The translations under genes and the position numbers were made by a program. The notes under the pieces are model-generated. The model was not told the origin of the DNA. It was given only the letters and a program-made list of their open reading frames with translations, and searched no databases. From positions 5,890,001 through 5,954,000 of the forward strand of contig NC_079886.1 in NCBI RefSeq assembly GCF_029227915.1: a stretch of DNA of 64,000 nucleotides. The letters run 5' to 3'. Source of the stretch: Hydractinia symbiolongicarpus (taxonomy: Eukaryota > Cnidaria > Hydrozoa > Anthoathecata > Hydractiniidae). Each line of letters begins with the position of its first letter. Within the stretch, counting starts at the first letter, position 1. Shown in pieces: positions 25,944-36,145 of the stretch.

Positions 25944-26482
25944 ATGCCACAATTTGAGGAAGAGATTGTCAACCCTAACTACTCATTTTCTGCTACCTGT
26001 ACGGACATCAACGATTTCAACGTGGATTATCTGACAGTTTTAGATGCCATTCCTGCCAATGGAGGTAAGGATAATCGGTATATTATAGGCTACCATACAG
26101 GAGACCTTGTAGTAGGCCCCAGTGAAAAAACTCCAAAAATCTGTTCCCACATGGGGCCACCCGATACAACGCCAATGCAGTATCGGCAATGAGTCTTGAT
26201 TTTGAAGAGTACCTTGACTGGGTTGTGAAGTATCGTCAAATCTGGTCCAAGATCGAAGAGTTGATATCCGAGCAATTGACGACAGAGCCTGTAAAAAAAG
26301 ACCGTTACGTGAACTCTAAACTCAAATACTACAAGGATACAATCAGGACAAAATTCCACGGTATGCCAGTACCCTACGACGAACCCTGCCAAGCCAGTGC
26401 CTTCCTGGCTATTTCATCGGTGCATGTGCAAGGTATAAGGTACTACTTTACAAGGTACAAGGTACTACCCTCAGGTACATAA
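25944..26482 (+). pseudogene. unrecognised Polinton protein, frameshifted
   Basis: Two open segments in different frames (25944-26192 and an overlapping one through 26482) read as one protein of about 160-180 residues broken by an indel in the A-rich run near 26124-26138. The first part contains LTVLDAIPANGG and IIGYHTGDLVVGP; the second contains a helical LDFEEYLDWVVKYRQIWSK and a Lys/Tyr-rich region. I do not recognise a domain. Its position beside the left terminus in an otherwise complete Polinton gene set makes it an accessory gene of this lineage. Confidence 0.4.
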
Positions 26483-26611
26483 TACGGAATGTCGGTATAA
26501 GGACTTTAAAAAAGAATGGTTGCTAAGTGAGGATTAAAAAACCATACATTTTATATGCTTTATATGGCATATAAAATATATAAAATTCAGGTTTATACTC
26601 AGGTGGGGACT

Positions 26612-27267
26612 CTAGGTACCGCTTACATACTGCACAGGTCGAACGTTTTTTAAAATCTCATTCTTCATCTCTTGCCTCCCCTCTTGTTTTTCCTTAGCAA
26701 ATAGGTGAGCACGCTCCTGTGCATTGATGGAGTCAACAATACGGTTAAACCGTTGCCTCATCTGTTCTTTCAATAGCATATACTTTTCCTTCTCTCGAGA
26801 GACCAGGCTATACTCGTAGTCACTAATCATCCCATTTTCTACTGCCTTTGAGATGGGATCAACACCGGAATTCAATTATGATATAGCCTTATACATTCAG
26901 GTTTCTTGGATTTGAAACCAAGCCTTTTTGAAGCGTTTCTAAGGCCCGCCTACCCTATTCCGCCGGCAATCGTTAATCCCTCCATCGCTATAGCAAGGGG
27001 GACTCCTAGGCCAGAGGCCATGGCTCCTATACCAAGTCCAGACGTAATGACGCTCATGCCAAGCAGACCATGGTTGCAGAAGTGTACCCACGTATTATGC
27101 ATTTCAAATTTCTTTGCAAGCCTGGTCCGCTCCTTGATTTCATTTCGCAGATATTGCTCTATTCCATCAATGTTTTTGAGTCTGTAGAACTGGCTCTCCT
27201 CCTGCATATTGGTGCTTTGTGCAGGTGCACTCGGCAAGTTCGGGTACAGCTTAGTCATATCGCTCAT
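26612..27267 (-). pseudogene. Polinton glycine-rich hydrophobic protein, broken
   Basis: The ATG at 27267 starts MSDMTKLYPNLPSAP, then a charged helix (NEIKERTRLAKKFEMHN) and a glycine-rich hydrophobic hairpin (GLGIGAMASGLGVPLAIAME). The frame stops at 26950. A second frame resumes with KRLGFKSKK and then DPISKAVENGMISDYEYSLV and a long charged helix to 26612. This order (charged helix, Gly-rich hydrophobic hairpin, Lys-rich stretch, SKA..G.ISD.E motif, coiled coil) is one I recognise from Polinton-encoded proteins in cnidarians. Its function is not established; a capsid-interior or membrane-active role is inferred. There is at least one frameshift or stop at 26947-26950 and another near 26876. 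Confidence 0.55.
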
Positions 27268-27939
27268 TTATTCTACCAACAAATGCATGGTTAATCCGGT
27301 GAACGAAACGTTCTTCTCATGATGGTACTCGTCTGTTAACATGAACTCGGGGCGGCCCGCAGAGCCCTTCAGGAAAAGGTATAGATTGGAGTATCAAAAC
27401 TCCAGGTTAACATGTCTCCCAAGCGTTTAGCTCCCTGGTGGCAAGCAAGGCCGGAATTTTACACTTTTTACCGTCAAGTAGGCAGTCGTCCTCATCAAAC
27501 TGAGGGCAAAAGAGTCTCAATCTATGGTAAAATCAGTCCTATAGTATGCGTCGTATTCACCCTTCTTATGGTACTTTTTTGCGGGATCATAGGGTAGCCC
27601 TAAGAGCTCTTGCAGTTGTCGATTCATCACCACCGTATAGCCGTCACTGACACGGAGCCTACAGAGTCCATTTTTCAGGACAAAAAGCTTAATCTTGACC
27701 CCTGCCTGGGAGTTGACGATAGTTGCCAGATCTTCGATTCTATACAGACCGTTCATGATTTCGATTCGGACTTCCACCTGCATGAACATTTCCTTACGTA
27801 TGGCAAACTCGTTGTTACTGTACAGGTTCAGCCATACAGGCCTGATACTGATGGATTTCAAGGCTATCCTACTATCCTCTCCCAGATAGTCTTCAAATAT
27901 CGTAGGCTTTTCTATATCGTTGATGTAGAGTTGCTTCAT
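27268..27939 (-). pseudogene. Polinton capsid-associated protein, broken
   Basis: The ATG at 27939 opens a 140-codon frame with IALKSISIRPVWLNLYSNNE, NGLYRIEDLATIVN, and MNRQLQELLGLPYDP. This layout is typical of a Polinton-conserved protein often taken as a capsid component. After the stop at 27517, matching sequence continues in other frames (QFDEDDCLLDGKKCKIP, then GSAGRPEFMLTDEYHHEKN) until a TAA that directly precedes the ATG of the downstream gene (TAAATG at 27270-27265). Expected length is about 220 residues; at least two indels and one stop break it. Whether it is a penton-like minor capsid protein cannot be decided by eye. Confidence 0.5.
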
Positions 27940-28010
27940 CTTTGTTTTAGAACAAAGATGAACATGTACTCATACAACCCCAAGGCAAAATACAAATCCA
28001 ACAGAGGGGA

Positions 28011-29212
28011 ATGACCACTTGGTGTAACCAACTTGAAGCATTAGGGCTTGTACGTGTCTACAGACTCGCATTTCCCGAGTTTACCAAGTATGCCATTAAG
28101 ATACTAACCAATTTGCTCAATGACCCTGTTAGGGTGGGTTGGACGGGACAAGCCCTGGACTACTGGAACTTTCAGGTGAATTTTGCCACCTATTGCGCAA
28201 CCACGGCATTAGGCATCTCTCCCAAGCACATGACGGGTTCTGTACCCCTTGTAAACTCAATCTTTAAATTCCTTGTCTATTACCAAATTCGTCGTATCCT
28301 GGCAAGAATGAAGGTCCCCATGCCTTATGACGATGGGTTTTCTCAGTACAAAAACCCTTATTCAACCTCCGGATACGCCCAAGTCTGTCGCGAATACGGT
28401 GCTAACCATAATGATTTGTACAAGTTCAAGGCTGTCATGTTGTCATTGACAAATGGTAGACGGTGGCCACAAGTTGGTGGGGATTGGGCCAAGTTCATCA
28501 TCCCCAAAAGTCAGGTTCTGACATCAGAGGGTCTAACTCAGGATTAACGTGGTCTTGTTGTTTGGATCGCAGGCAGGTGCCAAGGCATCTCTAATTGGAT
28601 CCGATGCTAACAACTACACAGCAAGGCAAATCCTATTGCAAAAATTTTAAGGCCATGGTACAACGCCAAGAGAATGTAGGGCATAATATTACGTAATTCC
28701 AGAAGGTGTTGCCATATGCCTGAACCGCGGTCAATTTTCCTATTATGCCCAGCGTGTATATGCTTCCCTCCGATATGAATGTGCGCATAGGCAAAATTGT
28801 GAGGTATAACAACAATATTCTCATAGCGCCTGCCAAGGTAAATGTTGGTGTCCACGTTGACGTCAATAACAAGGCTATTGTGAGGCGAGCGGCAGCCGAA
28901 CCCTTAAGCATACTATCAAAATACCTATACACACCACACCTCCTAAGCACACCACGCGACCTCCCAAGCATACCATACCCCCCAAACATGCCATACCAGC
29001 CACACCTCCTATACATGCTCTAGATCACACCGTACAGGCTATACCATATACACCCCAAGCATGCCATACCACCTACACCTCCTGATCATAAAATACCTCC
29101 TAGGTCTACCACACCACCTAAACGGCCGACACAAAACAAGCAGAAGGATATCAAAACGGTGTTGATCACAACAGGGGTAGGCCTCATCATTGCCTATAAA
29201 TGGCTTAAATAA
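28011..29212 (+). pseudogene. Polinton-conserved structural protein, broken
   Basis: A 178-codon frame starts at 28011 and contains YYQIRRILARMKVPMPYDDG followed by FSQYKNPY, a block I recognise as conserved across Polintons. Downstream segments continue in shifted frames: FGSQAGAKASLIGSDANNYT (to about 28638), then YMLPSDMNVRIGKI and YNNNILIAPAKVNVG (28745 on), then a proline-rich linker and a final hydrophobic segment VLITTGVGLIIAYKWLK ending at 29212. Shifts lie near 28545, 28650-28740 and 29020. It was about 400 residues with a C-terminal membrane anchor, probably virion-associated. It ends one base before the stop of the convergent gene. Confidence 0.55.
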
Positions 29213-29213
29213 C

Positions 29214-30515
29214 CTACTTCCTCTTTCCAACATAGAGCACGACAAAACCAGCAACAGCTGCAATGGCCAGGTACAGATGTTTTGCTGCATACCCGACGAT
29301 AGTTGCCGTTACCCTAAAAAAAGAACGAGACCACAAAACCAATAATACCTGGCAATGCAGCACCTGCTTTACCTGCCAAATATTTAAGGAAGTTTCCGAG
29401 CCTTTCAAGCTGATTTTCTACGAAGTCTTTTCCTCCATCTTCCACGAGACTTCCTCCTGCAGCACCTACCGCGGTAGAACTGTGACAGATATTACAATGG
29501 TGGAAAAAAAGCAGTCCAATGGCAGACGCTATACTCGATATAGTTATACCCTGCTCCCTGAAGAGGATTTTAAGCTTTTCAAGCAAGGGCATGTCATCTC
29601 CGGCGATTTTCATTAACTCATCCTTGATATTTTTCAGATGCTTAAAATCCCAGAGGAAAGTAGACCGTGCCTATCCAGTGCAACCTTTCTATTCTTTTTC
29701 AATTCATCAATATCTTTCCCAAGCTTGGCAATATCCTTATCCTTTGCTTCCCGGCTTTCTGTTTCTTGAGTTCTTTCACACTAGCCTCCGTTGTTTTGAT
29801 TTCGGTATGATATGAAATAATCCTACCCTTCAATTCTTTAATGTTATTCCTTAAGGCTACAATTTTGAGCTTGATTCCCCCTATATTTATGTCTTCGACG
29901 TCATCGTTGTCAACAACTAAGTATCGACAAAAATGTGCAGATTGTACGTAAGATTCTATAAGGGCTCTATTGTTTCCATCTCGATGATCTCACCCCCTCC
30001 TTCTCTTTACCTGAAGCCTTCCCCTTGCCCTCCTTCTCCTCACCCTTGTTTAGCAAAAGGACACCAATCCTATTTATGAGGGGCTGGGCCGTTGCCCTAC
30101 CACATCTATTGGGTGTTTGATATTTGTCAAAACATAGGGCATTATTACGCGTAGGACCTAGCAATATTTCTATAGTGCTAGGAGCCTTTAACTCACCATC
30201 ATCATTCGTAAGCACTATCTATTTAAGGACTTTAGTTCCCTTTGTTACATTTCTAAAAATAAGCCGTTTGCTCTCACCTGCCCTAAAATAATCATAGTTT
30301 TTACCGGTTGGCGTCATATTCAAATGATTGCTAAGCTTATCGTAAAGGACGTCGACATCGTCCTTTAAATTATGTTCCCCCAACCCTACCCCCAATTGCT
30401 TACGCGCACTGTTGTCCTGGTGTTGAGGTCCCCGCTGTTCCAGGGAGTTGTTGCGTCTATGGCGTATCTTCATGTTCATTCCCGCCACCATCTTTATCCC
30501 CAATACCATCCTCAT
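29214..30515 (-). pseudogene. Polinton long coiled-coil/glycine-rich membrane protein, broken
   Basis: Segments in several frames follow one order. A basic N-terminal region comes first (about 30515-30390), then VDVLYDKLSNHLNMTP and FRAGESKRLIF, then NRIGVLLLNKGEEKEGKGKA. A coiled coil follows (IKLKIVALRNNIKELKGRII, then SVKELKKQ; about 29900-29660). The last part is hydrophobic and glycine-rich, GGSLVEDGGKDF, then KYLAGKAGAALPGIIGFVVS, ending in AAVAGFVVLYVGKRK at 29214. I recognise this architecture from Polinton ORFs; the function is unknown, with a membrane or capsid role inferred. There are stops at 30219 and 29967 and shifts near 29725, 29620 and 29312. It diverges from the capsid gene with about 57 bases between starts. 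Confidence 0.55.
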
Positions 30516-30571
30516 GTGTAAAAATTGGATTATAAGTGGTTTATTAAAAGATTTCCCATTATAAAAATAAT

Positions 30572-31888
30572 ATGAGTGAATTCGGAACGACTCTAGACCC
30601 ATATGCAGAAACGAAGCAGCTTTTTGGTATCAAAGGCCGAAAACAGAGGGTCCAGGTAAGCCACATACCTTTGACAATTAATCAGAACGAAGACCGCTAT
30701 GTTGATATCCCAAATATGTCCCAGAATGATGTCATTTTTCCAGGCAGTCTCAAGCTCTTATTTGACCTGATATTGACGGGAACCAATACGAAAAGTACCA
30801 TTGTCAGCAACATTGGCAAATGTGTGGTGAAGAATCTACGTACCACCTTGAACGGCAACAAGGTATATAATATTAGGGACGACAATACTCTGTTGTACTG
30901 GGACTTGTGGTTACCCAAGTTCGATTCTGACAACAACCTTATCCTCGCAGGCATCAATCCCAATGATGGGACTATCAGAGCCTTACAAGTCAAGGCTAGT
31001 GACCATGTCGGGACTGATGAAGAAAAGGCGATCGCTACAGCATATGCTAAAACATTCTCAATACCCTTGGGCAAGATGTTTGAATTGACTAGAGACTTAC
31101 CTTTTTACCAGCCAGGCCTCCATGACAGGCTGCAGGATCAAAGATGCAGGGACATCAGCCTCGGGAAGCACGGCAGCCAAGGCAGCCGATGCTGTGTACA
31201 AGATTACCAACATCAAGCTGGAGTTTGACAAGATCACCCATAAAGGTCTCGCGAGCGCTATGATGTCAAGGTATGCAAGATTGGCCCTGCCCTACGAACG
31301 CATACTCCGTAGTAAGGTTGTCACCATGAAAAAGGAAAATACCTCATACAACCTCCAAATTGACACCCCCGCAAAGAGCCTCAAGGGTGTTTTGCTGCTT
31401 TTTATACACCCCGGGAAAGTGCAGGCCTATGCTGGTGTGAGTGAGGTCTTTTACAATCCAAAGATTGAGAAGATTAGCGTCACTGTGGAAGGGGAACCTA
31501 ATGAACTGTATAGCCATACCATGCTTCCCAAGGACCACCTTGAGAAGATCGTGATTTGGTTGCCCAAGATAGCAATGTCACCATTGGACAATTCTTCAAT
31601 GAACGGTACGCGTTGTTCCTCGATTTCAAGGCCTTTCCCGATGACAGTCTGCACGGTAGCGGAAGGCCCCTACAAAAGTTTAGTGATGGCATTACCCTCC
31701 ATATGACTAAAAAGGCTGATGGAACTGGGGATTTCAAGTGCTATGTTCACATCCTGCAGGACGCCCAGTTGAACATCCTCGATGGTAGGTTTCATTCGGT
31801 TGTAAATTTAATGACCAAAAACTCGTGTTTGTCCGTAAGGGCAAGAACGAGTCAATATGGAGGGAACCAAGAGATGCCAAAAATGTAA
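30572..31888 (+). pseudogene. double jelly-roll major capsid protein, frameshifted
   Basis: Polinton major capsid protein, structurally related to adenovirus hexon-type capsids. Three overlapping frames cover it. 30572-31115 holds the first jelly roll, with MSEFGTTLDPYAETKQLFGI, VVKNLRTTLNGNKVYN, and FELTRDLPFYQPGLHDRL. About 31130-31590 holds YKITNIKLEFDKI, YNLQIDTPAKSLKGVLLLF and PKIEKISVTVEGEPNELYS. About 31565-31810 holds IGQFFNERYALFLDFKAFPD and HILQDAQLNILDGRFHS. One frameshift lies near 31118-31130 and another near 31558-31600. The combined span of about 410 residues fits the family. It is transcribed divergently from the minus-strand gene at 30515 and is followed at once by the zinc-finger gene. 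Confidence 0.85.
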
Positions 31889-32499
31889 ACACTTTCTTTC
31901 TTTACTCAACTTTAGGATCAACCGTAACTGCCAACTGACAAAATGGTGCATCAAATGCCTCGATGTTAACAAAGCGTCACGGAAATGCAATAGGTGCCCA
32001 CATCAAAAACGGATAACAGAGTGCAAGGACTGTGGGGGTGGTTGTATCTGCAGTGAGCATGGTAGGCGAAAATCAATATACAGGGACTGTGGGGATGGAA
32101 GCGTCTGCAAGCATAAAAAGGTAAGATTAAGGTGCAAAGACTGCGGCGGTGAAAGCTTCTGCGACCATGAAAAAAGAAGAGCAATATGCCCCATATGCGA
32201 CCTCCCTTGACATCTCGCTTATAATGTAAGCTGCCAAACACGCCAAGCCCTGAAGGGAAACAAAGAGTTCAGCTCACAGGAGTACCTAGGTTGCGATATG
32301 GCTACACTGCCCATGTCCAGGGAGGACCTGGGACAATTATGGTGAGTGGCACATTGAACACAAGGTACCGTTAAAGTATCGAGAAAATGGCGATGCCCCG
32401 TCGCTTAATGAGATAGCAAAAAGGCTGCACTACACCAACACCCAACCTATGTGGGCGAGCGAGAACATATCAAAGGGCAACCGTTTTGTCTCAGAATAA
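31857..32499 (+). pseudogene. CKDCGG-repeat zinc protein with HNH-like C-terminus, broken
   Basis: The ATG at 31857 opens with CQKCKHF and paired cysteines (CIKC), followed by tandem repeats of the form CKDCGGG.CICSEHGRRKS, three or four units of about 17 residues with two Cys pairs and a His. Such repeats are familiar from large DNA viruses and some Polintons. After the stop at 32210, matching sequence resumes in shifted frames: GNKEFSSQEYLGCDM (about 32260-32302), then GEWHIEHKVPLKYRENGD and TNTQPMWASENISKGNRFV to the stop at 32499. That tail has the W.I.H..PL / N.QP.WA.EN..K layout of an HNH-type nuclease domain. Two frameshifts separate the parts. Expected role (inferred): zinc-dependent DNA endonuclease. 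Confidence 0.6.
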
Positions 32500-32500
32500 A

Positions 32501-32899
32501 ATGGCTGCTCTTATGATCATGGCGAGAGGGGCGCTAATCAACGCCCTAACATTCTCCCGTACAAACTTCTTATTTTCTATATTCGCGAGATACGGCGAGG
32601 CCGAACGGAAGAGAAACGACGAGGCCATGGAAAAATTGCAAGCAGCCCAGGCACAGTGGATACAAGCCAGAAAAGCCAAGCTTGACTGGTTTGCTGAACA
32701 ACGGGAACTGCAACTAAAGGCCGGTAAAAGCTTTCAGGAGCTGGATGACGAGATGTATAAATACTATATAGCTTCAAGCAAGATGGTGCCGCAATTGTCT
32801 GACTATTATACACCCTCGAAGCAACAACAAGATGGCGAATTGGTCTTCGTTGCTGGATCCTTATCCCTGCTAGGGTTCGTAGCATATAAGTATCTGTAA
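32501..32899 (+). CDS. Polinton-conserved membrane-anchored helical protein, intact
   Basis: The ATG at 32501 overlaps closely with the upstream stop (TAAAATG). The product is 132 residues: a hydrophobic N-terminus (MAALMIMARGALINALTF), a long charged helix (ERKRNDEAMEKLQAAQ, then AELRE-like repeats), a conserved LSDYYTPSKQQQDGEL block and a C-terminal membrane segment FVAGSLSLLGFVAYKYL. I recognise the S-D-[FY]-Y-x-P-S...GEL + C-terminal transmembrane pattern from many Polinton ORFs; its function is not known. It is one of the few uninterrupted frames in the element, so it may simply be short enough to have escaped mutation. Confidence 0.65.
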   Translation: MAALMIMARGALINALTFSRTNFLFSIFARYGEAERKRNDEAMEKLQAAQAQWIQARKAKLDWFAEQRELQLKAGKSFQELDDEMYKYYIASSKMVPQLSDYYTPSKQQQDGELVFVAGSLSLLGFVAYKYL

Positions 32900-32915
32900 G
32901 TTTTTGACATATATA

Positions 32916-33921
32916 ATGAACATGTCAAAAGCATCATCACATGTCGTTCCGGAAGAAAAGGCTCTAAAAATTAAGCAATATCTACTACACACCGGAACAT
33001 GTATGGACTGGGCGCAAGGCCATTAAATTTCTCGCTGCAGAAGCTGGCTTATCCAAAAAGAAAGTCACCCACTGGTTGTCTCGTCAAATCTTATTTTTCC
33101 GCCATATCAAAGGCCCTAAAAAGATCGATTATCCACGCTTCACTATTACGAGGCCCAACGAGATGCATCAATTTGACGTACTCTGCATGCCACACGATAG
33201 GATATATGGCAATACGTATAATTACATTCTCACGGGGATTGACATGACTTCAAGGTACAAGGTAGCTAGACCTCTACGTACCAAAGGGGCCACCAAGGTC
33301 GCGGACATGATCAAAGATATCTACAAAGCAGGATCTTTACACTACCCAAACACCTTCCAATGTGAGAATGGTTCCGAATTCAAGTCAGATGTAACGAAGT
33401 TGCTAGAAGGCAAGGGGGTCGAAATTAAAAGGGTCACCACCAAATACCACCACACGTTTACGGCCCTTGTAGAGTCGTAAAACAAGGTACTTTCCGAAAG
33501 ACTCTTTAAGCCTCAAGATGCGTAGGAATTGATTTCTGGGAAGCCTAGTACCATTTGGGTTAAGCATTTGTATACCATTTTAAAAAATCTAAAAATCAGC
33601 AAGACTGCCATGATTGGCATGAAACCTAACAAGGCGATCAAGCTGGATGAGATACCGCTTGCAAAAGCGAAAAATATCCCGAGGAAAAGCCCTTACTTGA
33701 CGATGGCCTATATCTCTACCTGCTACAGCCAGGAGAAGAACATAGCGACTGCACAACGGATGCTTTCTGGAGTAGGAAAATGTATAGGTTGGATCGTATA
33801 TAAGACAGGTAGCCGTGTTTTATACTATGTAAAGGACGGTCCCGAAAGGAGCTTTGTTTCGGAGGAACTCATGCAGCTACCAGATGTTCAGGTACCGCTG
33901 GATGTTATCAAGGAATGGTAA
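32916..33921 (+). pseudogene. Polinton integrase (retroviral type), broken
   Basis: Catalyses insertion of the element in active relatives. The N-terminal frame starts MSKASSHVVPEEKALKIK; the rest is shifted from about 32985. It contains WTGRKAIKFLAAEAGLSKKK (HTH-like), the rve core with MHQFDVLCMPHDR, YILTGIDMTSRYKVARPL and CENGSEFKSDVTKLLEGKG, and the C-terminal block GSRVLYYVKDGPERSFVSEE. The second catalytic Asp of the usual DNGSEF motif is Glu here (ENGSEF). A TAA at 33478-33480 follows VES immediately after the catalytic Glu, and a second stop (TAG) occurs at 33523-33525. Between about 33675 and 33795 the matching frame shifts and then returns, indicating two compensating indels. Inactive. 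Confidence 0.8.
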
Positions 33922-34445
33922 TAGTTCTTTAGGAGTTCACCTAGGTCATCCAGATCTATTTTGTCATCCTCGTCATTATCTTCATTTGGATCCCTTACAT
34001 AGTCCAAAGGATGTTGGGTGTAGAACGGGTATCCATAGACGATGTCGTTGATGACATTAGGTTCATTTTCCAAATCAATATCGACTAGACGTCTATCCGG
34101 TATCGGAAAGTTGAGTACATCGCCTATTGTTGCAATATGAGCCAAATCCTATAGCTTCAAGTCCTTATCCTTGATGACCTGGTAAGAGAGTGCGCCATAG
34201 TTGTTCTCTTTAACCGCAACGATATGCAGTCCTAGACGTTCAATGTCACCCTCAAGATGATCGTCGATATCGCTTCTTGCAAATGTACCCCATGCTTTTT
34301 TGCCTGACGCCCGTCTGTATAAAAGATCTTCTTCTGTGGGATATTCAAAACCATCGTGGTATACTCCACCTCGATACCTAAAATTGTCCAGGCAGGTAGG
34401 GCAATATCCGGTCACTGACCCTGCCTTGATACAGCAATGTAGCAC
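33888..34445 (-). pseudogene. unrecognised Polinton protein, one stop codon
   Basis: Two open segments in the same frame, 34445-34149 and 34145-33888, are separated by a single TAG. The upper part has paired cysteines (YCPTCLDNFRYRGG) and YPTEEDLLYRRASGKKAWG; the lower part has NDIVYGYPFYTQHPLDYV and a very acidic tail (NEDNDEDDKIDLDDLGELL). The true start is unclear: an ATG at 34497 is in another frame, suggesting an indel near the N-terminus. The 3' end overlaps the convergent integrase gene by 34 bases. I do not recognise the family. The Cys pairs hint at a zinc-binding protein of about 190-200 residues. Confidence 0.4.
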
Positions 34446-34673
34446 AGTTACCTGGATATCGCAGTTGATTGTAAATTGATTCCTTTGTACATTTCATCTT
34501 TTTGATATTTCAATGCCTTTTACCATACAGCCAAAATGGTCAAAAATAATATCCCACAGGGAGGGGTTGGGAACCAACCACTAAATGAGGCCTTTGATGT
34601 TATATGATGTGGGTAGTCATGCGGATTTTTCCCTATAATTTTAATACCCTTGTGAGTATTAAAATTAGCGCCC

Positions 34674-35507
34674 GCTTACGACATGTCACTATTAAACATC
34701 CCCTCGAATAGATCCCTCGTAACATCGTCAGGTAACGTGAAGTGATTTAGGTAACAATTCTCAATGCCCAGGGTATCGTCCCGAAATCGGCACCAGGCAT
34801 GTACAGCATTCGGGTCGTCGCATTCAGGTTTCCTCACGGTCATATCAGGGTACATCTATCCTAACGTGCTTATTCTTGCACCGAGCTGCCTACGCTGAAA
34901 TCGGATCATATAGTGCTTAAGTATGCCTTCATTCCATGCTCGTGAGGATCACTTTTATCAACAACGCATAGCACCGTATCATATTGATATCGTTGTGGGA
35001 AATTCCTATGCCGTAGTTCCGAATTGTCTTGTTTAAGAGCACTGAGTTGTTCATCCCTATCCTCGAGCTCATCCCCGAGTGCCACGAGTTGGTTGTCCCT
35101 ATCCTCAATTTCATCACTGATGAAGCCCACGGCCCTATCCCTGTCTTCGATGGTCTGACGCTACTTCTCAAGTTCGTCTTGTAGTTTTTGGCCACCTGCC
35201 CTGGTCAATCATTTGATGACCCCACAGCCTTTGGTTACCTGGAACGGCAAACAATCTCCAATGCTCCTTCAAGTGAGACAAAAACGTCATTCCCATTTCT
35301 TGCCTTACCAAGGGGGCACCTCGGAGATGCACCCTTGGATCCTACTATTTCGGACCTGGTAGATAGGAACGTTGAAGGTATTGTCATATTTTTAATATTT
35401 TCATTACCCAAGAACCGTCCCAAATCAGCCTTTTTGAACATAGGTTGATTCTGGTTATTAGACAGGGTTTCGATGGCTCCTACGTTGAAATTAACTTGCG
35501 ACGACAT
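34674..35507 (-). pseudogene. BRO/MSV199-like DNA-binding protein with coiled coil, broken
   Basis: The ATG at 35507 starts MSSQVNFNVGAIETLSNNQN, then MFKKADLGRFLGNENIKNM, NGNDVFVSLEGALEIVCRSR. The pattern (F...D.G..LG....I, then F.N..GA.E...RS..PKA) resembles the MSV199/BRO-N type domain of insect and large DNA viruses. After a frame disruption near 35235-35150 a coiled coil of repeated E-D-R-D units follows (DEIEDRDNQLVALGDELEDR), then LCVVDKSDPHEHGMKAYL, and a final block WCRFRDDTLGIENCYLNHFT in another frame to the TAA at 34674. At least three breaks. In related proteins this layout ends in a small nuclease or DUF domain, which I cannot confirm here. Confidence 0.5.
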
Positions 35508-35548
35508 CTTTTTAATATATCAACGTAAGCCAGAGGTTTTCAGCGCGG

Positions 35549-36142
35549 TCACTCGAGAATCTTCCAAGTCCTAGGATGTTCCAGTCTCACGTACAAGCAT
35601 GTATGCTTTGACTTTTTCAGTTCAATTTTGATGTTATCCCAATCGGAGATCATGTTGGTCTCCTCATCAATTAGCCTCATGTCACTGCGTTCATGAGGAT
35701 ACCACAAGAACAGGGCCTTCTTCTGCCTTCTCTGATTTTTAAAGAGAGCTGTATATGACTGCGTGAGTACCCAAAGGTTGTGCCTCCTATGCCCACCTGA
35801 AATAGCCAATTCAAGTAACGACTGCCTTTTCTTGTGGAAGCCTTCATCAGCTATCATATCGTCGACTATAAAAAGGCTCTCCTCACCTGCCAATAACGAC
35901 GACAACTTCGCTGTCCATTCAAACAGCTCATTTCCAGCGTCTATAAGGAACACGTAATCATCCTTCCAGAGTGATGCTCTCTCAAAGTATGTCTCATTCT
36001 ATTTCAGGGTAGGGCATAGTATCACAATATTGTGATTGTGTGCCCTACACTCATTTTCAAGAAGGTCCAAGACGCGTTGCGTTTTCCCGCAGCTTGTGGG
36101 TCCTGTGAAGATTGCTGTGTGGGGGTCCTTCGCAACATCCAT
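35549..36142 (-). pseudogene. A32/FtsK-HerA-type packaging ATPase, single nonsense codon
   Basis: The ATG at 36142 gives a frame of 197 codons that is complete except for one TAG at 35999-36001 (codon 48). Walker A is IFTGPTSCGKT (about residues 11-21), followed by IVILCPTL; Walker B is LFIVDDMIADEG (about residues 91-102); a GGHRRHNLWVLTQSYTAL block matches the sensor region of this ATPase family. In Polintons and adintoviruses it pumps the genome into capsids. Length is normal. A neighbouring minus-strand gene ends four bases upstream. Because only one substitution separates it from an open frame, it is among the best-preserved core genes of the element. Confidence 0.85.
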
Positions 36143-36145
36143 TTA

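Noticed and set aside
26906-29815. Plus-strand frames at 26906-27187, 27610-28014, 29263-29616 and 29519-29815
   Set aside because: They are antisense shadows of the minus-strand Polinton genes whose motifs are recognisable.
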